A DNA stretch of 64,000 nucleotides from Leidyana gryllorum EB-2025a. Its lineage: Eukaryota > Apicomplexa. Positions 22,662-31,891 of the stretch are shown here, piece by piece (positions within the stretch are counted from its first letter, which is position 1; every line of letters starts with the position of its first letter). The notes under the pieces are model-generated. The model had not been told where the DNA came from. It made no database searches and saw nothing but the letters and a program-made list of their open reading frames with translations. The position numbers and the translations under genes are program-made. Location: contig JBLWGC010000140.1 of NCBI GenBank assembly GCA_048772705.1, positions 248,001 to 312,000 on the forward strand, read 5' to 3'.

Positions 22662-23177
22662 ATGCAGTGCCCCACCCCAATGATCCACACTCATCAGTTC
22701 CGGTGTGATCAAAATTGTGGCGGCCATTTGCCCCCGCCGTCACTACCACCACCCTGCTGCTGCTGCTGTCAGCCCATGTGCCCTCCTCCACCACCCTGTT
22801 GCTGCCAACCACAAACACAACAACCCGTCAGTGGTTACACTTGCCCCAATAGCCAAGCGCCCCGTGCCATCAGTGCTCCGAGCCAATGCCCCAATTATCT
22901 CCGTGGGCGCATTAAAATGCAGCTGCGAGAGTCACCAAAGTCACGATTTGCCAAGGGGAATTTTACGTTGATGCCAAATGGCACGGAGGATATCTCTTTC
23001 GGAAGTTGGTCATCGAACTCCTCTGATGCTTCCTCATCTTCGTCCAACTCAGATGCCTCAAACGAAGGAGGACGGAAGAAACGGAGAAGAAAAACTAATC
23101 ATCACATCAAGCGCAGGCGTCAACCCACCGCTATATTGCTCTGCCCAGCAATGCCAACTTGCTGCAAACCCTTTTGA
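22662..23177 (+). CDS. Small Cys/Pro-rich ORF with Ser-rich and basic C-terminus
   Basis: This is a single-exon ORF of 171 residues whose ATG lies 8 bp after the LIS1 stop, in another frame. It has a run of five Cys in a Pro-rich context (PPPCCCCCQPMCPPPP), a second PCCCQP cluster, a Ser-rich block (SSDASSSSSNSDAS) and a basic stretch (RKKRRRKTNHHIKRRR). There is no signal peptide and no recognised family. The tight spacing could mean a co-transcribed second cistron or an over-called ORF in the LIS1 3' UTR. The basic run could act as a nuclear signal; the Cys runs could be lipidated or bind metal. All functional remarks are inference. Confidence 0.4.
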   Translation: MQCPTPMIHTHQFRCDQNCGGHLPPPSLPPPCCCCCQPMCPPPPPCCCQPQTQQPVSGYTCPNSQAPRAISAPSQCPNYLRGRIKMQLRESPKSRFAKGNFTLMPNGTEDISFGSWSSNSSDASSSSSNSDASNEGGRKKRRRKTNHHIKRRRQPTAILLCPAMPTCCKPF

Positions 23178-23434
23178 TACATCGGATTAATGATTGATAG
23201 CACCTCCAGTTTCTACTCTCTGTGGTTCGTATTGATTATGTTTCGTCATCCAATCAACTTGGTGGTATATATGCTCACAAATTAGCGCCCCCCACAATCA
23301 CACACACGCAATCAGTGAGTCACCGTGGGTGGGGGGAATGTGTGCTCTGCTTCCAAGCGGTCTCGTTATGTACCATCGCTGCTCTCCGCCGGCCGGCCAC
23401 CTCCAGCGAGATCAACATTCACTAACTCAAGCTT

Positions 23435-23821
23435 TCATCGGTAAAATTGGGTGAAAGCTGGTCTTTCTTCAACAATCGTCGTCGTGCGGGTGGTAAACGG
23501 GGAATAAGAACCACGCAGACCTCCTCCCAACGTTGTTCCGCCAATCGTCGTCCCATAAGTCCCACCATATGTCGATCCCAAATAAGTCCCAGTGGTAGCT
23601 ATGGGGTTGGTCAACAGAGTACCGCCTCCCAACCCAATGGGAGTTCCACCATTCACCACTGTCGTGCTTCCCAACAGCCCGCCCAACCCGCTTGTTGTCC
23701 GGGTATAGGACGGCAGCAGTCCACCTTGATTCACAATCACATTCTTCTCCACTATTGGGTGACCCATCACTCCGCCGATGCAGGACACCATTGTGATCAA
23801 ATTCATCACCTTCATTGTCAA
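23435..23821 (-). CDS. Small secreted Gly/Thr-rich protein
   Basis: A 128-residue ORF begins with a hydrophobic signal sequence (MKVMNLITMVSCIGGVMG). The mature part is rich in Gly, Thr and Tyr (STYGGTYGTTIGGTTLGGG), with few charged residues until the C-terminus. There are no Cys pairs in the mature part and no membrane anchor after the signal. Low-complexity Gly/Thr/Tyr secreted proteins occur in protective walls; with an oocyst-wall-type protein 29 kb away, a wall or matrix role is possible but unproven. The minus-strand TFB4 gene ends 87 bp upstream of its start. Confidence 0.5.
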   Translation of the reverse strand: MTMKVMNLITMVSCIGGVMGHPIVEKNVIVNQGGLLPSYTRTTSGLGGLLGSTTVVNGGTPIGLGGGTLLTNPIATTGTYLGSTYGGTYGTTIGGTTLGGGLRGSYSPFTTRTTTIVEERPAFTQFYR

Positions 23822-23908
23822 AATTTATGTCGATCTTGTCTTCAGCTAACGATCTGATGTAGGAATAGGTGAAGGGGGGGTACTGTGTGCAGAGGGCCAA
23901 CGATCTTC

Positions 23909-25213
23909 TCAATCTGGGCTTTGACCCGACTCTTTTCCTCCTTCACTTGGGAAATCGGGAAATCTGCTGCCGGGACCACACAGAGTACAGTGCTCGGGTA
24001 TTCCATCCTCCAAGCAGTGCACTACATCAAAGACCAGTAATGAAAGGACCCCCCAAACACACGGTCTGAACTCACCGGCAAAACAGTCCGTGCACACCTT
24101 GCCCAGAGTCACCTTACGGTTGTGACAACAGCACGTCGCCGTGGACTCAGCCGTTATCTGAGGATACGACGCACACAACTCCCTCACAGTAACTGGATGC
24201 AGCCAGAAGAACTGTCGTAACAATGATATGAAAACGTGTGTGCTACTCGCCAACGTACCGCCAGAAATGCTCCAAAGAGCTTCCCTCCGCTTCTGCGCAA
24301 CGCAACAGCCTGACTAGGTTGGAGAGCCCACTTTTGGATATCTCCAATGGATTCAAACGCCATATAGCACCCGTTCGTCTCAGTGCACGCTTGTTGCCAC
24401 GCCGGCTGCCCGAAGTCAATAAAGAGCCTTGTAACAGCATTTCGTGAGTCTTACCGTTACGTTTGCTTTAAACGATGCCAAATCGATCACAATATTCTGA
24501 CGGAATGAGCCCATATTGAAGACTTTGTTGCACATCTTGGTCACCCACCATGGATTTAGCTGCGAAGGCCAAGGATAAAATATCCCTGGAGATTGCCTGC
24601 GCTTCAGGTGGTGTGTGATACATTATGGCGAGAACTCTCGCGTTCATTTCAGCATTCTTGGCCCGTACAAGTGCCAGACCTTGATGGTAAAGTATCATTG
24701 AGCGGGTTCATCGTGACTTACTGGCCAAGCCTTGGGCCACAGCGGTACTGACAAGACTCATTCCTTTGCTGTTCATTCCGGCCAGCACTCGTGTGAGTAG
24801 CAGTTTGTCCAATCCGTTGACATCAAGGTCGCCAGCTGCCCCTCGGAAGAGAAAGCGGCTGCATTTGGTGTCTGGAAGGAAGTGGTGCAGAATTGGCCTT
24901 ACCTATTAGTTCCATGGCAGACAATGAGTACGAGATTGCTGCGAGCATAGAGTGTCTTGTACTGCGCGAGAAACTCGACGACGGCATTCCAATATGAGAA
25001 GAAAGAGCTGGCTAGTAGATGAGCTGCTCGGAAAGGTCAGCAGTCTCACATTGATTTCCAAAGCGAGATTTGGTTGGTGGCAGAAGAAGATGAAGAAGAG
25101 GGGGGGGAAGACGCGGCACTAAATCGTTCAAAGGGCCATGGGTCAACGTCTATGACTAATGCAAGTGCCTCTGTGATCGCCCCAACATTAGCTACGCAAT
25201 CATCCGAAGCCAT
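23909..25213 (-). CDS. TFB4: TFIIH subunit TFB4 (p34, GTF2H3)
   Basis: TFB4 is a core TFIIH subunit that pairs with the p44 subunit for transcription initiation and nucleotide excision repair. The start MASDDCVANVG (25213) leads into a vWA-like fold: TEALALVIDVDPWPF, SFFSYWNAVVEFLAQYK, RSNLVLIVCHGTN. After introns come LVRAKNAEMNARVLAIMYH, ILSLAFAAKSM, NIVIDLASFKANVT, TNGCYMAFESIGDIQKW and FFWLHPVTVREL. A C-terminal zinc ribbon reads CCCHNRKVTLGKVCTDC ... CTLCG. The strand order and the N-I-x-I-D segment match TFB4 closely. Six short introns have consistent phases; the acceptors are TAGCCAG and ATGCAG for the first two. The ATG lies 13 bp after the Rab1 stop on the same strand. Confidence 0.88.
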
Positions 25214-25226
25214 GGTACAGAAAATT

Positions 25227-26169
25227 TCAGCAGCAAGAGCCCTTCGCCTGGAGCGGTGAGGCCTTGGAAAGGTCCGCCATCGGACCTTGTCTTGGCTGAG
25301 TAGCTGCAACCTGAACCTTTGCCTTGATCTCGGAGGCCATGAGATGAAAAGCCTAATTACAACAACGCAATGTATCTAAGACCCCCAGCCATTTTGAAGG
25401 ACTCACCTGCTCAACATTTGAGGCTGTCTTGGCTGAAGTTTCCACGAATCGGATTCCGTAGGAATCGGCCAAATCTTTACCCTCGTCATACGTTACCACC
25501 TGTGGAATGCGGGAGAGCGAGTTGATGAGTCTGTTGGGTGTTCTCACCTTCTTGCCCGTGAGGTCATTTTTGTTGCCAACCAATAAGCGGCTGACATTCT
25601 CACCGGCATACCGCTCGATCTCCTGCATCCATTGTCGGACGTGGTCGAAGGAATCTCGGTCCGTCACGTCGTAAACCACAATAATTCCTTGTGCTCCTCT
25701 GTAGTAACTAGAAGTGATTGTACGGAACCTCTCTTGACCCGCCGTATCCCACTGCAAAATCAAAGTGTGTACTTGAGAGAGTGTGTGGCTCGGTGTGTGA
25801 CATTGTGTGGGAGTGTGTTTGGCGGTAGTGCCCGTTGTGGACTTACTATCTGCAACTTCACAGTCTTGGACTCCAAATCGATAGTTCGGATTTTCTATGG
25901 AAGGCAATGGTTGCGAGGGTCGAGAAGTGCTGTGCTTACGAAGTCGACACCGATTGTACTGATATAACTCTCTGTATAATTGTCATCCTGGAAAGGTATA
26001 TTTTGAAAGTGGGAGTGTTATGGTGGGGAGCTTACAGCAAATCTGAGGAGCAGACATGACTTTCCGACTCCCGAGTCGCCGATAAGGAGGAGCTTGAAAA
26101 GGTAATCGCTGTGAGGAGTGAGATTGGTTTGAGGACACACCGATACGAAACTCACTATTCGGGGGTCAT
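25227..26169 (-). CDS. RAB1: Rab1 small GTPase
   Basis: Splicing gives [23 protein letters not shown], then [82 protein letters not shown] and a C-terminus ending GSCC, the double-Cys geranylgeranylation signal. The P-loop, switch I, DTAGQ, NKND and SAK motifs are intact, and the sequence is typical Rab1/Ypt1, which controls ER-to-Golgi vesicle tethering. At least five short introns are present. One of them starts within the Tyr codon of MTPEY. The 3' end is 13 bp upstream of the TFB4 start. Confidence 0.96.
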
Positions 26170-26341
26170 GAGGGTGTTCAAAAGTTAGAGGTACCGACAG
26201 AACACTATTATTGTTGGTGGGGTGTATATGAGCTCGCTGCGCACACGAGACAGGTGATTGTGAGTTTTGGACGCTGGTTTAGAGCGATGTGGAGAGAGAT
26301 ATACGAAAAGGTTTGGTCTAAGGGGTTGGTGAGAGGTCTTT

Positions 26342-26608
26342 TCAGCCTGACTTGAATAACAGAATAGCAATCTGGCCATGATAGAAATAGATGAACTTCC
26401 TGGTCTCGTGAGAGACGTATGTACCGAAGTTTCTTCCTACAATGCAATGCCATGTGGGTTGATGTCGACGGTCGAACTCCTTCTTGATGTGAGCCGCAAC
26501 GTCTCGCTCTATGGTATGCTTCTGAAGGGCTTGAGTGGCGACCTCGATGGCCTCCTGTTGCATCGCTTCCGACATGTCCACATTCTTTATCACGTGCTTC
26601 GCCTCCAT
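26342..26608 (-). CDS. LC8-type dynein light chain (copy 1)
   Basis: An intronless ORF of 88 residues, the usual LC8 length. Family signatures are [51 protein letters not shown] and [19 protein letters not shown]8/DYNLL is a dimer that binds dynein intermediate chain and many other partners through a common peptide groove. It is head to head with a second LC8 gene on the plus strand, whose likely ATG is 99 bp away. Confidence 0.96.
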   Translation of the reverse strand: MEAKHVIKNVDMSEAMQQEAIEVATQALQKHTIERDVAAHIKKEFDRRHQPTWHCIVGRNFGTYVSHETRKFIYFYHGQIAILLFKSG

Positions 26609-26707
26609 TTTCGCTCTGTAGGAGTCTTTTTTTTATACACAAGCGCCTAAGTGTTAACACTTGATCGTGTGCGTGCCTCCCTACATCCGCAAACAATTCT
26701 ACCACAA

Positions 26708-27022
26708 ATGACTAACACTCCCGATACTTCTGTCAACACCTTCAAGCGTGAAGATGTAGAGGTCCGCAACCGGGACATTTCTGAGGAACATTTACAGGCC
26801 GCGATCGATCTTGCCTGTGAGGCTGTAGTCAAATTCTCAAGTGAACTGGAAGTCGCGGAATTCATCAAGAGGAAGTTCGACGAGAAATTCGGTCCTAAGT
26901 GGCATTGTGTTGTAGGACGACACTTCGCCAGCCATGTTAGTTACGAACCAGGCCACTATGTATACTTAAAAGTTGGACGTGAGGTCATCCTACTCTTCAA
27001 GTCGGGAGGCCCTATGGCCTGA
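26708..27022 (+). CDS. LC8-type dynein light chain (copy 2, divergent)
   Basis: This is an LC8 fold with VEVRNRDISEEHLQAAI, EVAEFIKRKFDEKFG, KWHCVVGRHFASHVSYEPG and VILLFKSGGPMA. It has a longer N-terminus than copy 1, starting MTNTPDTSVNTFKR at 26708; an upstream in-frame codon at 26651 would add 19 residues. The two copies differ at many positions, so the duplication is old or fast-diverged. Its stop lies inside the 3' end of the ISP-like gene on the other strand (overlap 27012-27022). Confidence 0.94.
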   Translation: MTNTPDTSVNTFKREDVEVRNRDISEEHLQAAIDLACEAVVKFSSELEVAEFIKRKFDEKFGPKWHCVVGRHFASHVSYEPGHYVYLKVGREVILLFKSGGPMA

Positions 27023-27545
27023 TCCGCATCTCATGCTCCATGTACGTTACGAACAGCCGCTTAGCCTCAGCCGAATAGAAGAAAAGCGGCAGACAACTTT
27101 TGGGCTCGTCCAACGCCAGTGCTACACACCTGCATAAATCATCGATCAACCCACCTCTGGAACCAACACTCACTCATCATCATCTCTAATTCCTGCTGCT
27201 TTTTCCACCCGGTCCAGCTGCTCCGGTGTATGTAGCATGTCGTCAATTTGAGATAGGGGCACAGTGCGCTGACGGAACTGACCACCCAGCTCGCAACTTA
27301 TGAACATTGTCCTGGACTCAGAGCTATAGTGCAGCTTGCACGGAAGCCGCTCAGAATGCACTAGAAGTGTCTCTATATTGATACCGCGGGCCAGCACCGC
27401 TCGGTAGTTGGACATCTGCTACCATCACATTTATCTACCACTCGTCCCTTACCGATAAGCTGGCTGGCATATCTGGGGGAGAAATCCCCACCTTCATCTC
27501 TTCATTCTTGCTTTCTGAGCTGCAGCAACTCAAGTTGGCTCCCAT
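27012..27545 (-). CDS. ISP-like inner membrane complex protein (lipidated PH-like domain)
   Basis: Exon 1 encodes MGANLSCCSSESKNEEMK, a Gly2 myristoylation and Cys-Cys palmitoylation signal. A roughly 37-nt intron leads to MSNYRAVLARGINIETLLVH, LPCKLHYSSESRTMFIS and RTVPLSQIDDML, and a second intron leads to CVALALDEPKSCLPLFFYS and AKRLFVTYMEHEMRIRP. The strand pattern and final helix are those of a PH domain, and the lipidated N-terminus is as in apicomplexan IMC subcompartment proteins (ISP). In that family the PH fold acts in protein interaction at the inner membrane complex. It is among the best lineage markers in the window. Total length is about 153 residues, normal for ISP. The family match is from pattern memory, so high but not certain. 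Confidence 0.78.
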
Positions 27546-27971
27546 GCTGACCCTTTTTTTCCATCTTGCCGACACGTTCTACCACGCGACTTTATATAGA
27601 GTACCACACACGTGTGTGTTAATGAATTTGTACTATCTGCTACTCGTCACACCTGTGCTATCAGTCCGTCTACACCAAGCTGACTTGTTTTATTCACGCG
27701 CTGGAAGCTGGATGACACGGAAACAATCGATGTTGCGCCTCAGTGAAAGTGAGTCAGCCAGAGATGCACCTTGATCATAGCAAGCCAACAACAACAGGAC
27801 TGAAAGCATACACGAGAGCTCGCTTTGCACAACAGTTCGTCAACCGAAGACCACATGGGTAGCTGGCCGCACAGCTTGCCTCACGACAAGACGGACTGCT
27901 AAGAAAAAAAAAAACAATATGGACTAACCTGGACCTTAAAAAAAGTCGAAGGCTCGCACATCAACCCCGCA
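27546..27971. promoter_or_regulatory. Divergent intergenic region between ISP-like gene and ribosomal P2 gene
   Basis: About 430 bp serve as upstream region for two divergent genes. It contains a perfect 14-nt CACACACGTGTGTG palindrome at 27605-27618, 60 bp from the ISP-like start. Near the P2 start there is an A-rich run (about 27902-27915) and AAAAAAAGTCGAAGG just upstream. The small ORFs in it have no family match. The promoter role is inference from position. Confidence 0.4.
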
Positions 27972-28340
27972 ATGGCTCTCAAGTACGTCGCCGCCCTCCT
28001 CCTCTGCCACTACGCCGGCACTGATGTGTCTGAGGATAAGGTGAAGAGCATCATCAAGTCCGTTGGTGGCGAAGTTGACGATGAAATCGTCGCTAAGCTC
28101 ATCGCTGCTGGCCCCGTCGAGGAGGTATGTATGTGTGTTGGGATTCGGTAATACTTATGTCTTGTTCAGGTCCTCGCTAAGGGTATGAGCCAATTGGCTG
28201 CTGTCCCTGCTGGCGGTGCTGCCCCCGCTGCTGGTGGAGCCGCTGCTTCTGCTCCTGCTGCTGAGGAGAAGAAGGAAGAGAAGAAGGAGGAGCCCGAGGA
28301 GGAAGAGGATGATGACATGGGATTCGGTCTCTTCGACTAA
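27972..28340 (+). CDS. RPLP2: 60S acidic ribosomal protein P2
   Basis: Two exons are joined over an intron GTATGT...GTTCAG near 28123-28170. The protein begins [16 protein letters not shown] and continues [33 protein letters not shown], an Ala/Gly/Pro hinge, a Lys/Glu block and the invariant [10 protein letters not shown] tail. P2 dimerises with P1 on the ribosomal stalk and recruits elongation factors through that tail. The roughly 300 bp after the stop hold no supported gene. Confidence 0.97.
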
Positions 28341-28638
28341 ACAGCTACTTCCTTCCAGTGTGATTGGTGTGCATCCTTCTCTCGTATCAACTTCTAACCA
28401 ATGTATAGCTAAGCTCCTGCGGTTTGGGTTGAAGCACTTCTTATTCGAAAAACTTGTTCGGCCACCGAGGCCTGTAGCGGTAACTGGCTACGGCGTAGTG
28501 AGTAGCGGCGGCCGGCACGCAGACAGACTTTGTGGTACCTCTTAGGCAGAGCAGCAGAATAGTGCCTTGAACCCGAGTAATGCCCCAACAGAACCCACAT
28601 GGTGTCCAGTTTACCTGTGTCACTTTTTGGCTGAGCCA

Positions 28639-30947
28639 ATGTCCACAACTTGCACGTTGTATGATTTGCTTGGACTAAAAGGTTTGGAGCAGCTTAATGT
28701 TGAAGAGTTGAAGTCTGAGCAGCCCACTACGCCAGATGGGTATAGCGAGTTAGCTGCAAGAGTTGTGACCAAGTACGCTTCCACTGGTCCTGTGGATGTG
28801 ATAGTCCCCGGTCACCTGTTGCTTGGGTCCCGTGACCGAGCACGCGACCGGGAGTTCCTGGCTTCGATGGGTGTGACTGATGTGCTTGTGATGGCCGTTG
28901 AGAATGCGAAGAATGCTGAAGAGTTTGAGGGTTCAAGTATTAGATTCTGGAAGGTTGTCCTTCCTGATATCTTGGGCTTTCCAGTGATGGGCATCCTACG
29001 AGCAGCACTGCACACCATCTTGACGCAGGTGTTTGTTGACGAATTGACGCCGCTGACACTGGAAGACTTGGGGCCGGATGGGAAGCGGGAAGCTTCTCCC
29101 AACAATCGTTTATTATTCGTTCACTGCACGTTGGGTATCTCGCGATCAGCCTCCTTTACAATATTCTACATCCTCTATCGATTGTTCATTGACTGGCCAG
29201 AGAGCTGTACGGAAGGTCCTCGGATTGCGGACATTCTGAGGCGAATTCAGGATTGCCGACCGGTGAGCTTTATCAGCAGGTTTGGTCACTGGTTGGCAGA
29301 TATGTCCCAACATATGTTTCATGGCGCAGCTCCGCACACTGGAAGAGTGTTTGGGAGCGTTGTTGCCGTATACAGAGAGTCACTTCAAGCGAGACAAGTT
29401 ACGAGAGAGTCGAATTCTCCAATTCAATACTGCATTACTCTGGTGCGAAGCTTATTTTGATACGGAAACGCGGGTGATGGCCGAATGTATGGTGAGTTAG
29501 TTCAATGAGGATCTCGCGGGTGTGTGTGACAAATCTCTCAGGGGTACATTCAGCTGGAGCCCATGGAGGAATTGAAGAAGCAAGCGAATACTGCTGTGAA
29601 AATGGGACTGTCTGCGTGGTCCGCCAAGAATTCCCCATTGAAGAGGATGGCATGTTGGATGCCAAGCGCCTTGATGCTGGAAAACTTCAACATATATACG
29701 CGCCAGGTGCCCAGTGCAATGGCTCTCCTGACTTTGGGCCGTGGATTGGAGAGAGAGGCTGAGACATTCGAGTCCAGTCTTGATAACGCAAAGAAACGCA
29801 TGGGAGTCACTCCGGTGGTTGACGATGATGAAGACATATCATTCTCGTGTCTCGCCATCTATACGGGCGCCGCGGGTCCGGCCGTCGATTGGGTTCACGG
29901 TGATGAAGGCGGTCTATTGCGAGATGTTCCCGTCAAAGTGGTGATCGAGCCGGCCACCGTGCGCCCCGCGGAAGAAATGGTCGCCAAGTTTCGACTGCCA
30001 AAAGGCATCATATGGACCCTCGAACCCGTACCCAGGAAGGAAACTTTGCGTTTCGCTCTGGGAATGCCAACGATAGAAAGGTCTCCCCAGCAGGAGACAT
30101 CAAACACCGGATCAGACGAGACATCGAACACCGGATCCGACGAGACATCCAAAACCGCCTCCGAGGAGCAAATCATAGATATGGGACATGCCATTGACCG
30201 AACCGCTCCATGGGACGCTGTGACTCTGATGGACGGTCTCACAAAGGGATGTAAGGATACAATGGAAGCACTGGGAACGATGACGGTGAGTACCTACATC
30301 TCCTGCATAATGAATGGGTGGGGACCAATGAAAGTGTGTGTGTGGGTGTGAGTGAGTGAGTGTGTGTGAGTGAGTGTGTGTGTGAGTGAGTGTGTGTGTG
30401 TGTGCCTCGAGTATCGCTGCGCCCCCGCAGCATCCAGTTCGCCGAGCTGTGACTGCGTCTCTGTGTGGCCTGTTCGGGACTTTGCTCTCGAGAGATCGTC
30501 GGGCGGCACGCGTGTTCATGTGTGGTGGAGAGTTGTGTGTGATCCTGGAGGGCTGACAAATGAGTGTTCTTTTTCTAGACTAAGTTTGATTGTACCACGT
30601 GGTCGGTGTGGCTGGCACACCGAGCGAGTCAGCAGTGTCGACGGGTGTGGAACAGTTTGAGGCAGTGGGGACGGAGCCACGAGAAAGCGAAAGGGGAACT
30701 GCCACCGCGCGTGTCATCTGAAGAGGCCCGCGCCCCACCCGACCCCCGTGGGCTCTCCTCGAGTGGGGAGGATGATGGGGCCGGCAGTGCAGGACGGAAA
30801 CGCAGACACCCTAGCGAGACGCACCGTGTTAAGAAAAAGCTCCGGTATGAGTCAGTTGACGAGGAGACACTGAAGCAGGAGGTTGAACGGATGAGGGAAA
30901 CTGTGAATACACTCAAGAAGAGGCCCATAGTTAGCACACAGATTTAG
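28639..30947 (+). CDS. Dual-specificity phosphatase domain fused to a long C-terminal region
   Basis: First reliable Met at 28639 (MSTTCTLYDLLGLKG). The phosphatase core shows VDVIVPGHLLLGSRDRARD, FLASMGVTDVLVMA, FWKVVLPDILGFPV and the catalytic loop LLFVHCTLGISRSASF (HCxxGxxRS), then ADILRRIQDCRP. Introns (near 29261, 29490 and 30287) then join a helical region LRTLEECLGALL...TALLWCEAYFD, YIQLEPMEELKKQ, an acidic-basic region with a near-repeat NTGSDETS, and a basic tail ending KKRPIVSTQI. The third intron (about 290 nt) contains a TG microsatellite. The catalytic Cys and Arg are present, so activity on phospho-Tyr/Ser/Thr is likely. The roughly 400-residue C-terminal part matches nothing I recognise. 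Confidence 0.8.
30333..30404. repeat. (TG)n/(GTGA)n microsatellite in intron
   Basis: Alternating TGTGTG and GAGTGAGTGAG runs of about 70 bp lie inside the long third intron of the phosphatase-fusion gene. No coding potential. Confidence 0.9.
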
Positions 30948-30969
30948 AAATTGTCGAAGGAGGGACGGA

Positions 30970-31891
30970 ATGCTCGACGAGTTAAGCGGACTAAGATGCA
31001 CGTTGTATGAACCTGAAACTGGTGAGGCATTGCCCGAGCTACGGGCGGAGATCGTCCATGATACCAACATGCCACACCACTCCTCGAGAGCCAAGGCCGT
31101 CTCACTAAGCCGACAAGTCTCCGTCACAACGTGCACCACGGCCGCTTCCACGCCAAAGGCCGAGTTGGCCCCCATGCGTGTTGTGAGGTGCTTTGTTCCC
31201 GCCAAGCCTCACTCCGAGTTTGTAGTTCGGGTGGAGGAAACCAAAGCACTCCGCAAGGATTTAGTCGTCGAACTCCTACTGGACGGCAGATACATGCGAG
31301 GCCGGCTGCGGAAGGCTCCACAGCAGGCAGACTTCGTATTCACCAGCCCAACCGCAAGTAAGTACACCACAAGGAGTATCCAGCTATTGTTCTGGTGCAG
31401 AGTGGGCGGATCAGTCGCGGTTGATCTTCTCAGATATGGCGGATTTGGAAGATCTGCTCAGTGGGGATGGCTTAGGGAGTGTTTGTGTTGACGTCTGGCG
31501 GGGCCACACGGAGCGAGACACTGATACGGCCGTGCTGACTACTGCTGATCTAGAGGAAGTCATGACCCCACGGCCGAAGGGCAAAAACCCACCCGCATTC
31601 TTGCCCGAGGGTACAGCTTACGATCCCTTGTCGAACTTCACCTTCACTGAGCGAATAGTTCGGTTCGAGTTTCGTTACCGTACTGAGCGTAAGAGGGTCA
31701 CACTGGCTAGCCCACCACCACAAATCCCCTTTCAGATTGGCTCAGCCACAATAAGATCGTCCAGGACCGATCCTCTAGGACCCGCAATGTTCGCCACTGA
31801 GTACCACAGCTCTTCGTTCATTGACCATGGAAAAAAATTTTCTCTTCATATATGCCCCCTGCAGCAGTCCCCCCATATGGGGAACGGGTAG
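30970..31891 (+). CDS. Unnamed protein, faintly DUF7918-like
   Basis: The start MLDELSGLRCTLYEPETGEA lies 22 bp after the phosphatase-fusion stop. The first exon runs to FVFTSPTA. An intron GTAAGT...GTGCAG joins KWADQSRLIFSDMADLEDLL and continues to a stop at 31889-31891, about 290 residues. It has beta-rich segments (VVRCFVPAKPHSEFVVRVEE, LVVELLLDGRYMRGRL, IVRFEFRYRTERKR) and no signal peptide or membrane helix. The order of a short N-terminal strand, a central strand pair with a DGR turn and a later RFEFRYR strand recalls DUF7918 of protists and fungi, but I cannot confirm it. Its last 40 nt overlap the predicted start of SNW1. Confidence 0.55.

Noticed and set aside
25046-25309. Apparent frameshift in TFB4 near a run of eight C/G
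   Set aside because: Choosing the downstream acceptors (TAGCCAG and ATGCAG) restores the frame on both sides with no error needed.
29261-29274. 14-nt intron GTGAGCTTTATCAG in the phosphatase gene
   Set aside because: A longer intron ending GGCGCAG joins a more protein-like frame (LRTLEECLGALL), so the 14-nt option is not needed.
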